This document shows, piece after piece, positions 44,238 through 52,440 of a DNA stretch of 64,000 bases. Source of the DNA: Clostridia bacterium. Lineage in GTDB: Bacteria > Bacillota > Clostridia > Oscillospirales > Acutalibacteraceae. The stretch covers positions 20,290 to 84,289 of the forward strand of contig JAFQXU010000032.1 in the NCBI GenBank assembly GCA_017406805.1, written 5' to 3'. The notes under the pieces are model-generated. The model was not told the origin of the DNA. It ran no database searches and was given only the letters and a program-made list of their open reading frames with translations. Position 1 is the first letter of the stretch; every line of letters begins with the position of its first letter. The position numbers and the translations under genes are program-made.

Positions 44238-45419
44238 TTATTTTTTCGGTATTTTTAAAATTTGACCCACCTGTAAATTGCCATTTGGTAAATTATTTAA
44301 ATTCATTATTTCGGAATATTTATTTCCGTCTCCAAACAGATTTTGAGCAATTTTCCAAAGTGTATCACCTTGTTTTACCATGTAAGTTCTATATTCCGGC
44401 TCCCGTACACTTGAATCGGATCCACCAGGATTTGATGCCGGTATTTTAAGTATCTGCCCCGGGTAAATCATGTCATTCGTAAGGCCGTTTGCGTCCATAA
44501 TTTCTTTGTATCTTGGCCCTCCACCCAAATACTGCCTAGAAATGCCCCAAAGAGTGTCGCCCGATTTAACTCTGTACAGCAAAGCATCATTACCATTACT
44601 TCCGCCACTTATACGTGGAATCCTTAAAGTTTGCCCTGTAAATATCACAGGCCGTGTTATTCCGTTTAAATCCATAAGTTTTTTATAGTCATCTTCGTTT
44701 CCGTAAACCCTTTTTGCTATGTTTCTTAAAGTATCACCGTTTTGCACAGTATAAAACGAGCTGTCCGCTCCGTTGTTTTCTGCATCGGTACTGCCGGAAT
44801 TCATTACTGAGTTGCCATTAATTCTACTCCCTTGAAAATTAATATAAGAAATGTCCAAATTCACATTTCCAGATATGCCCCGTATAACACCCCTGTTGGA
44901 ATATTGCCAAATTGCAACATTTGGGTCAAGTGGAAGCCTTTCGGACACATTACTCGTTAAATCCGCCAGCCAAATCTTAGCATCTTCTAATTTGGACATA
45001 TCAATGTAATTGTCAATCATTTCCTGACTTGCGTACAAAAGAACATCATACCCTGATTTTTTCAAAATATCAAAAAAAGAAAATATAATATTTGTAAAAA
45101 ATTCTTTACCTATGTTCATTGCTATTTCGCTCTCTATATTAAGTGCCAAAGGATAAGAAAATTTATACGGTCTAATCGTTTCTAAAAAATGATACGCCTC
45201 TGCCACTGCTTCGTTTACATTTTGTGCGTTCGATTGATGATATGCCCCAACGGAAATATCCGTATCTTTAATATTATTCATATTATTAACAAACTGGTCA
45301 TCAACACCGGAAGAGCCGTACGATGCACGTATCATGGCAAAATCAATATTACTCAGTGCAACATTTTTCCAGTTTATATTTCCTTGAATTTCTGAAACAT
45401 CAATCCCATTAAATGCCAT
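44238..45419 (-). CDS. GH25 lysozyme-like protein with three LysM domains
   Basis: 393 residues. GH25 domain at about 1-196 with GIDVSEIQGNINW (Asp7), then a linker and three LysM repeats at about 222-268, 281-327 and 344-391 (each with NGDTL/SGDTLW/QGDTLW and a final LRIP/LKIP). LysM binds peptidoglycan glycan. Two acidic positions expected in active GH25 enzymes read Asn: Asn94 in LALNIE, whose Glu96 is kept, and Asn187 in GNVNLD. No signal peptide is present, so export would need lysis or a special system. RBS AAAGGGTGA. It could serve the contractile system at the window's right end, or spore germination; neither is shown. Confidence 0.88.
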   Translation of the reverse strand: MAFNGIDVSEIQGNINWKNVALSNIDFAMIRASYGSSGVDDQFVNNMNNIKDTDISVGAYHQSNAQNVNEAVAEAYHFLETIRPYKFSYPLALNIESEIAMNIGKEFFTNIIFSFFDILKKSGYDVLLYASQEMIDNYIDMSKLEDAKIWLADLTSNVSERLPLDPNVAIWQYSNRGVIRGISGNVNLDISYINFQGSRINGNSVMNSGSTDAENNGADSSFYTVQNGDTLRNIAKRVYGNEDDYKKLMDLNGITRPVIFTGQTLRIPRISGGSNGNDALLYRVKSGDTLWGISRQYLGGGPRYKEIMDANGLTNDMIYPGQILKIPASNPGGSDSSVREPEYRTYMVKQGDTLWKIAQNLFGDGNKYSEIMNLNNLPNGNLQVGQILKIPKK

Positions 45420-45548
45420 AAAATCACCCTTTATAAAAATATTTACCCGTAAAAAACTATCCTCCTTCGTTTTTAATTGTAAAAAATATTTAAATTTAAG
45501 TTTTAAACATCAAAAATACTGTGAAATTATCCAATAGTTTTTTTGGTC

Positions 45549-45577
45549 TTGACATTCATGCCATTAAATGATATGCT
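45549..45577 (+). promoter_or_regulatory. Promoter of the tRNA-Thr/tRNA-Tyr operon
   Basis: TTGACA (45549-45554), 17-nt spacer, TATGCT (45572-45577), about 26 bases before the first tRNA. Confidence 0.75.
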
Positions 45578-45602
45578 AACTTATGGAGCAAATATACCAT
45601 TT

Positions 45603-45678
45603 GCTGGTGTAGCTCAGTTGGTAGAGCAATTGATTTGTAATCAATAGGTCGGGGGTTCAAGTCCCTTCACCAGCTCCA
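45603..45678 (+). tRNA. tRNA-Thr (anticodon TGT)
   Basis: 76 nt including CCA. Acceptor GCTGGTG pairs with CACCAGC; D-loop AGCTCAGTTGGTAGAGC; anticodon loop TTTGTAA in the stem ATTGA/TCAAT reads TGT; T-loop GGTTCAAGTCC. CCA is encoded. Cotranscribed with tRNA-Tyr. Confidence 0.97.
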
Positions 45679-45694
45679 TTTAGTTATTATTTAT

Positions 45695-45779
45695 GGGAGA
45701 TTTCCCGAGCGGTCAAAGGGGGCAGACTGTAAATCTGTTGCGTTATGCTTCGGTGGTTCGAATCCACCATCTCCCACCA
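45695..45779 (+). tRNA. tRNA-Tyr (anticodon GTA)
   Basis: 85 nt including CCA, class II with a long variable arm (TGCGTTATGCTTCG). Acceptor GGGAGAT pairs with ATCTCCC; anticodon loop CTGTAAA reads GTA; T-arm GGTGGTTCGAATCCACC. Sixteen bases after tRNA-Thr. Confidence 0.97.
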
Positions 45780-45784
45780 AATGA

Positions 45785-45812
45785 AAAGAGCCGAACACAT
45801 GTTCGACTCTTT
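45785..45812 (+). terminator. Terminator of the tRNA operon
   Basis: AAGAGCCGAAC pairs with GTTCGACTCTT (about 45785-45812), followed by TTGCTTTAT. Confidence 0.85.
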
Positions 45813-45841
45813 TGCTTTATATACTTTTAACTTAAAAATAA

Positions 45842-45876
45842 AACAGACAGCTTTTTAAAAACTGCCTGCTTTTTAA
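45842..45876 (-). terminator. Possible terminator of the 45934 gene
   Basis: Imperfect inverted repeat CAGACAG / CTGCCTG around a TTTTTAAAAA loop; on the minus strand it is followed by a T-rich run. Confidence 0.45.
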
Positions 45877-45933
45877 TATTTATGGCTACACATTAATACT
45901 CATCAAAAATTTCTTGAATTTGATGTATATATT

Positions 45934-46332
45934 TTAATCGACATCGTCATAACTTTTTACTGAACCGCCACCAGTAGAATCTGGTTCTAAATCTTGGATT
46001 TCAATTTCTCTAAAATAATTATCCATATACATCGTGTTGTCAAACTGTTCAAGCCAATGGTTTATATTTTCTTGTTCTTTTTTTAAGGTGCCAATTAATT
46101 TATTTATTTTCGGTATATACTTCTTTTTAGTTTCTTCTTTTTTGGCTTTTAAAATCATAACGCCAATCTCTTTTAACAAACGTTTCATCTTTCCTGATGC
46201 TTTGCTAATTTCAAATGCAACGGCTTCTCTTGTTTGCTCCCTTTCCAGATCCCCTTTATTCCATATTCCTTTCTCATATAATTCTTTGGATTTCGGTGCG
46301 AAGAATCTTTTAATTTTAACTGGATATGGCAT
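45934..46332 (-). CDS. Small helical charged protein, unknown (paired with 46510)
   Basis: 132 residues from the ATG at 46332, with GGGAGG eight bases upstream. No signal or membrane segment. The middle (about 28-100) is a basic, heptad-rich helix (SGKMKRLLKEIGVMILKAKKEETKKK by parts) and the end is acidic, with STGGGS. Its promoter and 5' UTR are nearly identical to those of the 46510 gene. No family recognised; possibly part of the regulon of the injection-system-like operon at 62 kb. Confidence 0.7.
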   Translation of the reverse strand: MPYPVKIKRFFAPKSKELYEKGIWNKGDLEREQTREAVAFEISKASGKMKRLLKEIGVMILKAKKEETKKKYIPKINKLIGTLKKEQENINHWLEQFDNTMYMDNYFREIEIQDLEPDSTGGGSVKSYDDVD

Positions 46333-46341
46333 AAAAATCAT

Positions 46342-46449
46342 CCTCCCTAAAATTTAAAATATTAAACCATTTTTATGGTTTTAATTAATTATACTATATA
46401 AATATATTATGTCAAGTGCATTTTATAAGTTTTATATAATTTTAATTAA
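46342..46449 (-). repeat. Promoter/5'-UTR repeat, copy 1
   Basis: About 108 bp closely resembling 46861-46977 (copy 2). It holds a minus-strand promoter with TTGACA (46410-46415), 16-nt spacer and TATAAT (46388-46393). AAACCAT/ATGGTTT arms (46364-46370, 46375-46381) sit at the presumed transcript start and may be an operator or 5' hairpin. Confidence 0.85.
46388..46415 (-). promoter_or_regulatory. Consensus promoter of the 45934 gene
   Basis: Perfect TTGACA and TATAAT hexamers with a 16-nt spacer, read on the minus strand. Confidence 0.85.
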
Positions 46450-46451
46450 AA

Positions 46452-46478
46452 AAGCCTTGGGATTAAATTCCAAGGCCT
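46452..46478 (-). terminator. Terminator of the 46510 gene
   Basis: GCCTTGG (46454-46460) pairs with CCAAGGC (46470-46476); on the minus strand it is followed by TTTTTTAATT. Confidence 0.75.
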
Positions 46479-46509
46479 TTATTAAACGTGGTATGTATTA
46501 TAAAATTCA

Positions 46510-46860
46510 CTATTTTTTTATTCCAAAATCATTTTTGATGACTTCTTTGATATCCTCTTTAGATTTTGATGCTAATTCATTAAAAAGACTTTCGTTAAAA
46601 TCATTATGTATTTCGTCCTGTTTTTTTCCTTGATCTATTACAGAATTTTTTAATTTTTCAAATAAACCACCTGCTTCACTATAACATTTACGCAAATCAG
46701 ATGCATTATTCTTTTTTTTGGCATTTTGATATTTTCCCCTAAGTTCTTCAATCTTCTTGCACAAACTTTTAAGTTTCCCCATTTCCTTGCTGGATTCAGA
46801 CTGTTTCTTTTCTAATTTAGATAAGCATTTTCCATATTTTTCAAATATACTATCTGACAT
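46510..46860 (-). CDS. Small helical charged protein, unknown (paired with 45934)
   Basis: 116 residues from the ATG at 46860, with AAAGGAATGA upstream. Coiled-coil-like throughout (KYGKCLSKLEKKQSESSKEM, then MGKLKSLCKKIEELRGKYQN), no signal peptide, three Cys. Its ribosome-site region AAGGAATGATTTTTATG closely matches AAGGAATGATATAAATG before the tube-like gene at 62087. Unknown function; the two neighbouring genes look like a pair under common control, though their protein sequences are not obviously homologous. Confidence 0.7.
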   Translation of the reverse strand: MSDSIFEKYGKCLSKLEKKQSESSKEMGKLKSLCKKIEELRGKYQNAKKKNNASDLRKCYSEAGGLFEKLKNSVIDQGKKQDEIHNDFNESLFNELASKSKEDIKEVIKNDFGIKK

Positions 46861-46977
46861 AAAAATCATTCCTTTCTAAATTTAAAAATATTAAACCATT
46901 TTCATGGCTTGTAATAATTATAATATATAAATATATGTTGTCAAGCGTATTTTGTAAGTTTTATATAATTTTAACCA
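46861..46977 (-). repeat. Promoter/5'-UTR repeat, copy 2
   Basis: Matches 46342-46449 over its length with scattered substitutions. The CCAT...ATGG palindrome is conserved (46893-46910) and the promoter hexamers are unchanged. Confidence 0.85.
46917..46944 (-). promoter_or_regulatory. Consensus promoter of the 46510 gene
   Basis: TTGACA (46939-46944), 16-nt spacer, TATAAT (46917-46922) on the minus strand. Confidence 0.85.
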
Positions 46978-46989
46978 AAAAATAAAAAA

Positions 46990-47007
46990 GCAAGGCCTAA
47001 GCCTTGC
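46990..47007 (-). terminator. Terminator of the asparaginase gene
   Basis: GCAAGGC (46990-46996) pairs with GCCTTGC (47001-47007), followed on the minus strand by TTTTTTATTTTTT. Confidence 0.8.
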
Positions 47008-47034
47008 CTGATTTTTTAGTTTTACAATTATTTA

Positions 47035-48030
47035 TTAATACGTATTAAAAATTTCTTGAATTTCTTTGATGTCTTTTGTTTTAGTCAGCGCCAACATAAG
47101 AAGAATTCTTGATTTTTGCGGAGTAAGGCTGTTTGAATATACACCTTGTTTAAATATTTCTTCATTGTCGTAAGTAACTAGTCCGTTGCCAACTCTGGAA
47201 CTTCTAACGACTACTGTTCCGGATTTAAGCATTTCTTCTATTTCATTGTTCCATTTGGTGCTTGCTCCGCCGCAACCTGCGCCGCCAAGCACAACGCCTT
47301 CGGCAATTTTCGACAAATATTTTAAACTTTCTTCGCTACGACCCAAATAATAGTTTATAACTTCTACATTCGGGAGTTTCATTCCTTTAAAAACTTCAAA
47401 TTCGCTGCTCATTGTGTGTTTTTTTATTGAATGATTATAGAAATATGCTTTATCGTCACGCATATAACCAAACGAACCCATATCTTTTTGATTAAAAGCG
47501 TCCGTTTTAAATGTATTTACTTTTATAACGTCCCTTGCACCGTAAATTGCATCGGAAAACACAACCAAAACACCTTTTCCTTCAGCCTCAGGGCTTCTTG
47601 CAAGTGCTACGGCCTGATATAAATTAAAAGGTCCGTCTGCACTTATTGCCGTGCTTGGACGCATCGATCCGGTAAGTACTATCGGTTTATTTGTATGAAC
47701 AGTTAAATTTAAAAAATATGCCGTTTCTTCTAGTGTATCTGAACCATGAGTAATTACAAAACCATCAACATCATCTTTTGCAGCCATTTCTTCTATATAA
47801 CATGCCATATTTACCAATTTATCTATATCCATATCGCAACTATCAACATTATAAAGTTCCACTGCTTTTATATTTGCCAATTTTTCTATATATGGTACTC
47901 CGCTTAAAATATTATCAACTTTTATTTGAGCAGAATCATAGCCTGACGTTTTCCCTTCATCGCCCACACCGGCAATAGTACCCCCTGTCCCTATTACCAA
48001 AATGTTCTTTTTATTGTTTAATTTATCCAT
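47035..48030 (-). CDS. Asparaginase
   Basis: 331 residues from the ATG at 48030, chosen because AAGGGGAAGG precedes it. Hydrolyses L-asparagine to aspartate and ammonia. GTGGTIAG at 14-21 holds the two catalytic threonines' first site (Thr15), and ITHGSDTLEET near 98-108 the second. IYGARDVIKVNT is closer to type II enzymes, but there is no signal peptide, so it acts in the cytosol. Own terminator; divergent from ddl. Confidence 0.92.
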   Translation of the reverse strand: MDKLNNKKNILVIGTGGTIAGVGDEGKTSGYDSAQIKVDNILSGVPYIEKLANIKAVELYNVDSCDMDIDKLVNMACYIEEMAAKDDVDGFVITHGSDTLEETAYFLNLTVHTNKPIVLTGSMRPSTAISADGPFNLYQAVALARSPEAEGKGVLVVFSDAIYGARDVIKVNTFKTDAFNQKDMGSFGYMRDDKAYFYNHSIKKHTMSSEFEVFKGMKLPNVEVINYYLGRSEESLKYLSKIAEGVVLGGAGCGGASTKWNNEIEEMLKSGTVVVRSSRVGNGLVTYDNEEIFKQGVYSNSLTPQKSRILLMLALTKTKDIKEIQEIFNTY

Positions 48031-48160
48031 AAACCTTCCCCTTACCATTAACTTTTAATCACAAATATTAGTATGGTTAGTATATTACAACAAAATACGA
48101 ATTATTTCAATATAAAAATAGACCAATAATTTTTGTAAATTATTACTTTTAAAGCGTTTA

Positions 48161-48190
48161 AAAAATCAAAAAAATATTTTTTTGATTTTT
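48161..48190. repeat. Perfect 30-bp AT palindrome between asparaginase and ddl
   Basis: The 15-bp arms (48161-48175 and 48176-48190) are exact reverse complements with no spacer. It lies in the 269-bp divergent region, upstream of a TATAAT at 48215-48220 that may serve ddl. Candidate operator; an AT-rich coincidence is possible. Confidence 0.6.
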
Positions 48191-48299
48191 ATAAAAAATT
48201 ATATCAAATAGTGGTATAATATTTTAAGGAATATATTTTATGAAAAATAAAATCATATACTTTAATATATAACTATAAATTTTATGAGGTGAATTTTTT

Positions 48300-49373
48300 A
48301 TGTCTAAGCTTAATATTGGTATAATTTGCGGGGGAAACTCCTCGGAGCATAAAATTTCGTTATCTTCGGCAGAAACAATTTCTAAATTTATTTCCAGTGA
48401 AAAATACAATGTTTATTACATAGGCATCACAAAAAGTGGGAAATGGTACTTACTGGGCAACAGGGAATATATTTCGGATGACTCTGACTGGGAAACAAAC
48501 CCGAATAATAAACCCGCAGTAATTTCCCCGGATGCAGGTACAAAAGGAATAATTATACAAAATAAAAACGAAATAACTACAATCAAACTTGATGCTGTAA
48601 TCCCCGTTCTTCACGGGAAAAATGGCGAAGACGGTTCAGTTCAGGGCTTACTTCAGCTTTCGGGAATACCTGTGGTCGGATGCGACATGACTTCTTCCGC
48701 AGCGTGCATGGATAAAGTTATAACCAACACAATGCTTTCTTTCGGCGGAATAGAAAAAGCGAAATTTCACTGGTTTACAAAATATGATTTTGAAAAAGAC
48801 CCTGAAAAATGTATAAAAGAAACAGAGCTCACTTTAAAAAATTACCCAATGTTCGTAAAGCCGTCCAAAGCCGGCTCTTCGGTTGGAATTTCAAAAGTCA
48901 AGAACAAAGATGAACTTATAAAAGCAATAAAAATCGCAGCAAAAGAAGACGAAAAAATATTAATAGAAGAAGCAATTGAAGGAAAAGAAGTGGAATGCGC
49001 CGTTCTGGGGAACGACGAACTTATTGCTTCTGTGGTTGGAGAGATTTCGCCATCAGGCGATTTTTACGACTACGATTCAAAATATGTTTCCGGGGACTCC
49101 GGGCTACATATTCCCGCAAGAATAGACGAAAAAACCACAAAAGAAATCCAGAAAATTGCCAAAAAAGCCTTTAAAATAATGGGATGTAAGGGACTTTCGA
49201 GGGTGGATTTTTTTGTAGAAAACGAAACAAACAGAATCCTATTAAACGAAATAAACACCTTCCCGGGATTTACGGAAATCAGCATGTACCCCAAGTTAAT
49301 AGAAAAATCGGGATATCCACTCCCGAAACTCATTGACAAATTAATTGAGCTTGCCATAAAAAAAGAATTATAA
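48300..49373 (+). CDS. ddl: D-alanine--D-alanine ligase
   Basis: Makes D-Ala-D-Ala for MurF. 357 residues, ATP-grasp fold. GGNSSEHKISLSSA near 11-24, HGKNGEDGSVQG, KPSKAGSSVG, DFYDYDSKY and the metal loop LLNEINTFPGFT are present; the tyrosine-type DYDSKY context is that of D-Ala-D-Ala rather than D-lactate ligases. RBS TGAGGTGAA. Followed by murI after 31 bp. Confidence 0.96.
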   Translation: MSKLNIGIICGGNSSEHKISLSSAETISKFISSEKYNVYYIGITKSGKWYLLGNREYISDDSDWETNPNNKPAVISPDAGTKGIIIQNKNEITTIKLDAVIPVLHGKNGEDGSVQGLLQLSGIPVVGCDMTSSAACMDKVITNTMLSFGGIEKAKFHWFTKYDFEKDPEKCIKETELTLKNYPMFVKPSKAGSSVGISKVKNKDELIKAIKIAAKEDEKILIEEAIEGKEVECAVLGNDELIASVVGEISPSGDFYDYDSKYVSGDSGLHIPARIDEKTTKEIQKIAKKAFKIMGCKGLSRVDFFVENETNRILLNEINTFPGFTEISMYPKLIEKSGYPLPKLIDKLIELAIKKEL

Positions 49374-49404
49374 ACTCATATAAATCAAAAAGTGATGTGA
49401 TAAC

Positions 49405-50232
49405 TTGGAAAACATTTTAAAAGATGAAAAAAACAAACCAATAGGTATATTTGATTCCGGATTGGGCGGACTTACAGCTGTAAAAGCCATTAAAAATTTA
49501 CTTCCGAATGAAGACATAATTTACTTTGGCGACACCGGAAGAACGCCATACGGTACAAAAAGCGAAAAAACAATTATATCTTACGCAAATCAAGATATAA
49601 ATTTTTTAAAATCAAAAAACGTAAAAATGATTGTTTCTGCCTGCGGAACAGTAAGTTCACATATTAATAAATTAGAAAATTCCGAATTGGTAACAGGGGT
49701 TATTGAGCCCTCTTGCCAAGCTGCAGTAAAACTTACAAAAAATTATAAAATAGGAGTAATAGGAACCACGGCAACCATAAAAAGCGGAGCTTACACAAAT
49801 GTACTAAATAAAATATGCCCAAAGGCAAAAATAATCAATCAAGATTGCCCGCTTCTTGCGTCGCTTATTGAAAATGGTTTTATAGATAAATCCAGCGAAA
49901 TACTTTTAAAAACCATAAAAATTTATATGAAAAAATTCATAGAAGAAAAGGTAGATACTTTAATTTTAGGTTGCACTCATTATCCAATTGTAAAAGATGT
50001 TATAAATGATGCTTTGGGTGGGCATGTTAATCTAATAAATTCAGGGGAAGAAACTGCTAAATTTATTAAAAAACATCTGAAAGAAAAAAACATGCTCTCC
50101 GAAAAAAACAGTCCGGGTATTTATAACTTCTTTGTAAGCGATAAATTAAACGATTTTTCCGAAAGAGCTAAAATGTTTTTGGGCTACGACATTCAAAACC
50201 ATACTCAAATAATAGACATAAATGAATACTGA
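49405..50232 (+). CDS. murI: Glutamate racemase
   Basis: Supplies D-glutamate for peptidoglycan. 275 residues from a TTG start preceded by GTGATGTGA. GIFDSGLGGLTAVK at 14-27; catalytic cysteines Cys80 in VSACGT and the second in LILGCTHYP near 190. The TTG start may keep the level low. Operon with ddl, the DUF1934 gene and argS. Confidence 0.95.
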   Translation: MENILKDEKNKPIGIFDSGLGGLTAVKAIKNLLPNEDIIYFGDTGRTPYGTKSEKTIISYANQDINFLKSKNVKMIVSACGTVSSHINKLENSELVTGVIEPSCQAAVKLTKNYKIGVIGTTATIKSGAYTNVLNKICPKAKIINQDCPLLASLIENGFIDKSSEILLKTIKIYMKKFIEEKVDTLILGCTHYPIVKDVINDALGGHVNLINSGEETAKFIKKHLKEKNMLSEKNSPGIYNFFVSDKLNDFSERAKMFLGYDIQNHTQIIDINEY

Positions 50233-50246
50233 TTTTAAAAAGGGAG

Positions 50247-50690
50247 ATGACAAACATAAAAGAAAATTATTTAATTGATATTACCTCTACGTATAAAGTG
50301 GACGATAATAAAGAAACTTTAAACATAAAAACAACAGGAACATTTAAGGAAAAAGAAGGAAAAAAATACATAATATACAAAGAATACAGCGATTCTAACC
50401 CAAATAAATTCAAAACATGTATATTGAAAATTGAGAATGACAGCAAAAAAATCACCCTAATAAAAAATGGAAATATTCAAACAAAGCTCGTCCTTGAAAA
50501 GGGAAAACGCATATACAGCCCCTATCCCACTGAATTTGGTGCCATTATGATGGGTATATTTACAGATTTTATAGAGTTTAACGGATTTGAAAACGAAGCA
50601 CAGCTTAATTTAAAATACTCAATCGATGTAAACTCTGAATTTGTTAGCACAAATAATATAAAAATCCGTGCAACGAAACAGAATAATTAA
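50247..50690 (+). CDS. DUF1934 family protein (YwiB-like)
   Basis: 147 residues, beta-rich lipocalin-like family of unknown function. The order with argS directly downstream (6-15 bp) is the same as ywiB-argS in Bacillus, which supports the call. GTFKEKEGKKYIIYKEYSD and LEKGKRIYSPYPTEFG are typical blocks. RBS AAGGGAGATGAC. Confidence 0.82.
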   Translation: MTNIKENYLIDITSTYKVDDNKETLNIKTTGTFKEKEGKKYIIYKEYSDSNPNKFKTCILKIENDSKKITLIKNGNIQTKLVLEKGKRIYSPYPTEFGAIMMGIFTDFIEFNGFENEAQLNLKYSIDVNSEFVSTNNIKIRATKQNN

Positions 50691-50705
50691 AAGAAGGTGA
50701 AAAAC

Positions 50706-52394
50706 ATGTACAATCTTGAAAAAACAATCAGTAATTTAAAAGAATTAATAAACAGCGCTTTTCTAAAAGCCGCCGAAAAAAACAACATTTTAGATGTAAA
50801 CTCTCCTAAATTTGAAGTGGAAATACCCGCAAACAGAAGCCACGGAGATTTATCCACCAATATTGCCATGGTTTCGGCAAAAAGTTTTAAAATGCCACCT
50901 AGAAAAATTGCGGAGGAGATCTTGGAGTTTTTAAAAAGTGATAGTCAAAATATTTTTAAAAATGTAGAAATTGCAGGTCCCGGATTTATAAACTTTTTCC
51001 TTAAAGAAAATTTCTTTTCGGATACTTTAAAAGAAATAAACGATTTTGGGGGAGATTTTGGCAGCTCAGACTTTGGAAAAAACAAAAAAATAATGGTGGA
51101 ATTCGTTTCCGCAAACCCAACGGGACCAATGCATATGGGTAACGCGCGGCTTGGGGCATTGGGCGATTGCTTATCGGCAGTTCTTAAAAAAACTGGCTAC
51201 GACGTTTATAAAGAATTTTACGTTAATGATGCAGGAAATCAAATTGAAAAATTCGGACTGTCTTTAGACGTAAGATACAGGCAAATTTGCAGCCCAAACG
51301 AAAAAATAGAAATGCCGGAAGAATGCTACCAAGGTCAAGATATTACTGACTTGGCACAAGAATTTTACAATAATTTTGGCGATAGCTACATAGGTAAAGA
51401 TTTTAACACAAGAAAAACCGCGCTTGTGGATTTTGCACTGCCAAAAAACATATCCCGCATGCAAAAAGACATGGAAAAATATAAAATTATATACGATAAC
51501 TGGTTTTACGAAAGCACACTTCACGAAAACGGCGACGTGATTAAAATTATTCAAAAATTAAAAGATAACGGCTATACATACGAAAAAGACGGCTCTGTTT
51601 GGTACAAGGCAACAGAATTCGGCGCTGAAAAGGACGACGTTTTGGTGCGCCAAAACGGCATTCCAACGTATTTTGCGGCAGATATAGCCTACCATTACAA
51701 CAAATTTATTGTGCGTGGATTTGACACTTGCATAGATATCTGGGGCGCAGATCATCACGGACATGTTGAAAGAATGAAAGGCGCAATGGAAGCGCTAGGA
51801 ATAAACAGAAATCGTCTGCATGTAATACTCGTTCAGCTGGTAAGACTACTTAAAAACGGCGAAATCGTCCGTATGAGTAAAAGAACCGGAAAAGCTATTC
51901 AACTTTCTGATTTGCTTGACGAAGTTGGCCCGGACTCTGCGAGATTTATTTTTAATAATCACGAAGCCTCTTCCGGAATGGATTTTGATTTAGACCTCGC
52001 CGTAAAACAAGATTCGCAAAACCCCGTTTATTACGTTCAGTACGCTCACGCAAGGATTTGCAGCATTTTTAATAAGCTTTCCAAAAATAATATAGATCTA
52101 AAAAATGCAGATTTATCTTTGCTTGAGGGCGAAAACGAAAAGAAGCTTATCTTCTTTATGGCAACATATCCCGGAGAATTAATAAAATCCGCAGAATCTT
52201 ATGACCCAACGAAAATCACAAAATTTGCAATTGAACTTTCTACCCTTTTCCATAAATTTTATTCCTCGTGCAAAGTTATATCGGAAAATAAAGAGCTTTC
52301 AAAAGCCAGATTATACCTTTGCAATTGCGTGAAAATAATACTTAAAAACACGCTTGATTTAATGAAAGTAAACGCACCGAAATCGATGAACTAA
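50706..52394 (+). CDS. argS: Arginyl-tRNA synthetase
   Basis: 562 residues from the ATG at 50706, with AAGAAGGTGA upstream (the GTG at 50697 lies on the ribosome site). Class I synthetase: N-terminal Add-1 domain, HIGH-like HMGN in ANPTGPMHMGNARLG, Arg-specific YVNDAGNQI, KMSK-like RMSKR, and a C-terminal DALR domain with YAHARICSI. Ends the ddl-murI-DUF1934-argS string. Confidence 0.97.
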   Translation: MYNLEKTISNLKELINSAFLKAAEKNNILDVNSPKFEVEIPANRSHGDLSTNIAMVSAKSFKMPPRKIAEEILEFLKSDSQNIFKNVEIAGPGFINFFLKENFFSDTLKEINDFGGDFGSSDFGKNKKIMVEFVSANPTGPMHMGNARLGALGDCLSAVLKKTGYDVYKEFYVNDAGNQIEKFGLSLDVRYRQICSPNEKIEMPEECYQGQDITDLAQEFYNNFGDSYIGKDFNTRKTALVDFALPKNISRMQKDMEKYKIIYDNWFYESTLHENGDVIKIIQKLKDNGYTYEKDGSVWYKATEFGAEKDDVLVRQNGIPTYFAADIAYHYNKFIVRGFDTCIDIWGADHHGHVERMKGAMEALGINRNRLHVILVQLVRLLKNGEIVRMSKRTGKAIQLSDLLDEVGPDSARFIFNNHEASSGMDFDLDLAVKQDSQNPVYYVQYAHARICSIFNKLSKNNIDLKNADLSLLEGENEKKLIFFMATYPGELIKSAESYDPTKITKFAIELSTLFHKFYSSCKVISENKELSKARLYLCNCVKIILKNTLDLMKVNAPKSMN

Positions 52395-52411
52395 ATTAAT
52401 TAAACAGCAAA

Positions 52412-52440
52412 AAAGCATCTAAAATAAATTTAGGTGCTTT
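52412..52440. terminator. Bidirectional terminator between argS and the ABC-F gene
   Basis: AAAGCATCTAAA (52412-52423) pairs with TTTAGGTGCTTT (52429-52440), one G-T pair, followed by TTAATTTTT. It contains the last codons of the ABC-F gene. Confidence 0.85.

Noticed and set aside
45603-46977. tRNA-adjacent integrated element carrying the two small genes
   Set aside because: No integrase, no repeat of the tRNA 3' end downstream, and the tRNAs have a normal terminator.
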